Shown in pieces: positions 61,669 to 64,000 of a stretch of 64,000 nt of DNA. Origin of the DNA: Blastobasis lacticolella (lineage: Eukaryota; Arthropoda; Insecta; Lepidoptera; Blastobasidae); the NCBI GenBank assembly GCA_905147135.1, contig LR990048.1, forward strand, positions 11,888,563-11,952,562, given 5' to 3'. The notes below the pieces were generated by a model. That model was not told the origin of the DNA. It searched no databases and saw only the letters and a list, made by a program, of their open reading frames with translations. Both the position numbers and the translations under genes were made by a program. Positions within the stretch are counted from its first letter, which is position 1. Each line of letters starts with the position of its first letter.

Positions 61669-62022
61669 ACATCTTGGCGTTAATGCTATGGTTGTGCTCT
61701 CGCTCATGAGGGATCGGGGTCTGCCTTCACTATGTTCCAGGATTTGGCAAATCATTTAATTGCAGTCGAGCTACTGCCATCTGACCTCTGTGACCCCGCT
61801 ACCAGGGGAACCTGACCATTTTGGATAATGGTTACATATTCAGTCGCCTGAATGTGCAGGTTTCATCACGATGTTTTCCCTTACCGTAAGAGCATCGGCT
61901 AGTGTTTAACTAATGTATATAACTCATAAAAGAGTCATTGGTACATGGTGGGAGTGCGATTCAAACCCAGTATCTCTCGCATTGCGAGGCGGATACCGTT
62001 ACTACTAGACCACCGGCGTTCC
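61669..62022 (-). repeat. Family B SINE, inverted full-length copy
   Basis: It contains tail, body hairpin region and a weakened B box (GTGCGATTCAAACCCAGTAT). Confidence 0.8.
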
Positions 62023-62138
62023 TATCACTATTAAGGTATACCTAATCACCATGTTGGTATACCTAACTTATTAATACGCATGGGCTTCACATATACCGTA
62101 CGACTTAAACAGCGATCAGATTTGCGTGTTAATTTTTT

Positions 62139-62395
62139 TTAAGGACTAGCCAGGCATGTGGCCGCCATTTTGCGTGGTGGTAAGTGACGATTCAGCAGAA
62201 GATGGAGATGCCTGTCTAGGAACAGCCTATTCTTTCTAGCCTTAAAGGGGTCTAACTTATGATAATCATGGAACACACTCGCAGGCAACATGTTCCATTT
62301 TTGAGTCGTACACATTATAAGGTTATCCAAAGTGATCCGCCCGGATCGCGTTTCCTGACGGCGAAATGAGGTCGTGCAACTGCTTCGCAAACTCC
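62139..62395 (-). pseudogene. Non-LTR reverse transcriptase C-terminal remnant
   Basis: The minus-strand frame encodes TTSFRRQETRSGRITLDNLI, then KWNMLPASVFHDYHKLDPFK and ARKNRLFL. The pattern W(N)xLPxxVF...F(K)xxxxxxL is the usual C-terminus of jockey/CR1-like reverse transcriptases in Lepidoptera. The upstream part is absent, so this is a fragment. Confidence 0.65.
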
Positions 62396-62658
62396 GAAAT
62401 GCAACCTGTGGAAGACCAACAGACGTGCAGTATATAAAAGCTAATCTATTTGCCGTTTCTATTGCAATCGCGAATTAAATTTTATTATGACGGCAGTTAG
62501 TTGTAGTATAAGGAACTCTATGCGCAAATGGCTCTGTATTTTAATTAATTGCTAATATACTCATTCATGGAGGAATTTGAGCAGCGAGCTTTACACATTG
62601 TGTGCTTTTAAAAATGAAGTATTTTAGGATTGTAGTTTTTCAGTATATGAATTTTCTT

Positions 62659-62741
62659 GGTATTGTCATAGACTCTGCGCTCGGCATGCAGGTCTAATGA
62701 GGTTCTACAAGAACGCCGAGCGCGGTGTCTATGACAATACC
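62659..62741. repeat. 27-bp-arm hairpin, possible small-RNA precursor
   Basis: The arm GGTATTGTCATAGAC-TCT-GCGCTCGGC faces GCCGAGCGC-GGT-GTCTATGACAATACC across a 29-base loop. The only mismatch is the 3-base bulge in the middle. Confidence 0.85.
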
Positions 62742-63037
62742 CTACATCTTACTAGTTGACTGTTGTATTTCATGATGACCCTTTCGAGAAACGCGACGTG
62801 GTCGTCCCACCCGGATGAGTTAGTTTCAGCTATCCATAAAAACCATTTTGGTTTAACCTTTATATGGCTAATAAGAGAAATTGTGGACGTTGCCGGCGAG
62901 TGTATATTACATGGACAATGAGCAATACAGTTCGCATAGGTACGTTTGAAACTAAAGTTTCACGACAGACAAGCTCTATCTTCGATCGCCTCGTCATTTA
63001 CCAACAGATGAGATAGTAGTCAAATGCCTGCCTATAT

Positions 63038-63298
63038 CGACGATCTGAGTGGTTCAGCAGTCAACATGCTGCTGCTACGCAAGAGGTCCCGGGTTCAATT
63101 CCCGGCCGAGCAGAAATTTAAATTATTAATTTTAATTTCTATTACGGGTCTGGGTGTTCTATGTATAATAAGTATGTATTTAAACGTATTTAATTAGTAT
63201 ATCTGATCTAGCACCCATAATACAAGCATTGCTTAGTATGGGGCTAGATGGTACTCTGTGAATTTATCCACGGTTAGTGATATATAAAAATAAAAGAT
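63038..63298 (+). repeat. tRNA-derived SINE, family C, copy 3
   Basis: Head CGACGATCTGAGTGGTTCAG with B box GGGTTCAATTCCC, body CTAGCACCCATAATACAAGC and GGGGCTAGATGG. Confidence 0.8.
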
Positions 63299-64000
63299 AT
63301 AAAGGAGGTGATTGTCGAAGGGCATCTTAATATCATATACGGCCGAGATACCGCACCTCAAAAGTTAAGTGGAAGCACGCACACAATATGCATATAATTG
63401 AGGCAAGTAAGTACGAATTCCGCATGCCACATCTGAGGACAAAGCTCGTGCGTTGCATAACCTACACTACAAGTAATGCCGAATGATCATCGGGTGAAAG
63501 TGGCAAGGGAACTCGGAACCTGCCGGTGACATCACACCCTGTCGCGTTACAACATCGCTTGAAAAGGGATGATGGCAGCTTTTTACTACCTACATACATA
63601 AGTGTAGGTAAATGTAAATACAGAACTATGTAGGTAAATATATTTACATATATAGTTCACGTGATGTTCAGGGGGAGATTCTCGCGATGTGACATCTTAA
63701 ATTCGGCATTTTATCCAGCCAAGAAACTGTATTAAAACGTGACTGAAATTGATCTTCGACAATATACGACCGTCGGAGACAGTTAAGAAAATATCTTTTA
63801 GCTGTAATAGACATTTCAATGTCATTATTAATTGAGATATATGGCTAGAAAAAATGACCCAGAGCCACGATTAAAAATTTCAACGGATTATTAATTCTTG
63901 AAATTTGACTTTTAAATTATTTAAAGATGTCATGTTCACAGAAGACTATATTTTGTGTAATGACAGTCGCAAGCATGGCATATTTGATGCAAAGGTAAGT
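63299..64000. other. End of window, no supported gene
   Basis: It is AT-rich. The last bases, ATGGCATATTTGATGCAAAG followed by GTAAGT, could be a short coding exon with a donor on the plus strand, but nothing else supports this. Confidence 0.3.

Larger units (their letters stand above)
60791..63037. other. Upstream flank of the peroxidase gene
   Basis: Apart from the SINE, reverse-transcriptase remnant and hairpin listed separately, I see no gene here. Confidence 0.4.

Overview
The window looks like nuclear DNA from an insect, most likely a moth or butterfly (Lepidoptera). It is AT-rich, its genes are cut into short exons by GT-AG introns, and it is strewn with tRNA-derived SINEs, non-LTR retrotransposon tails ending in GAT/ATG repeats, and Helitron-like fragments of lepidopteran type. 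This assignment is inferred from style and repeats, not from a database match. The species cannot be named.

Layout. (1) 1-1783: the last exon of a plus-strand WD40 gene, recognisable as STRAP, followed by tandem copies of its own tail. (2) 1784-4712: a gap between the two convergent genes, ending in a tRNA-derived SINE. (3) 4713-60329, minus strand: one large gene that fills most of the window. It encodes a secreted protein with two heme-peroxidase domains. I rebuilt 24 coding exons by reading splice sites and phases; the chain stays in frame from exon 2 to the stop codon and gives about 1342 residues. Exon 1 has only 17 coding bases and lies 27.6 kb upstream; it is the least certain part. 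(4) 60330-60790: a CpG-rich stretch, probably the promoter and 5' UTR of that gene. (5) 60790-64000: flanking DNA with a retrotransposon ORF remnant, SINEs and a striking hairpin.

The peroxidase gene is the main content. Its N-terminal domain has the peroxidase fold signatures but has lost the distal histidine, the proximal histidine and both acidic residues that bind heme through esters. It therefore looks like a pseudoperoxidase. The C-terminal domain keeps all of these and should be active. A basic RRKR site lies between them, so proprotein-convertase cleavage could separate the two halves. The C-terminus carries a cysteine-rich segment like a VWC module.

The rest is introns and repeats: at least five interspersed families, several foldback or MITE-like elements, a perfect 40-bp palindrome, and one decayed reading frame of unknown origin in intron 3. 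I saw no rRNA genes, convincing functional tRNA genes or CRISPR arrays.
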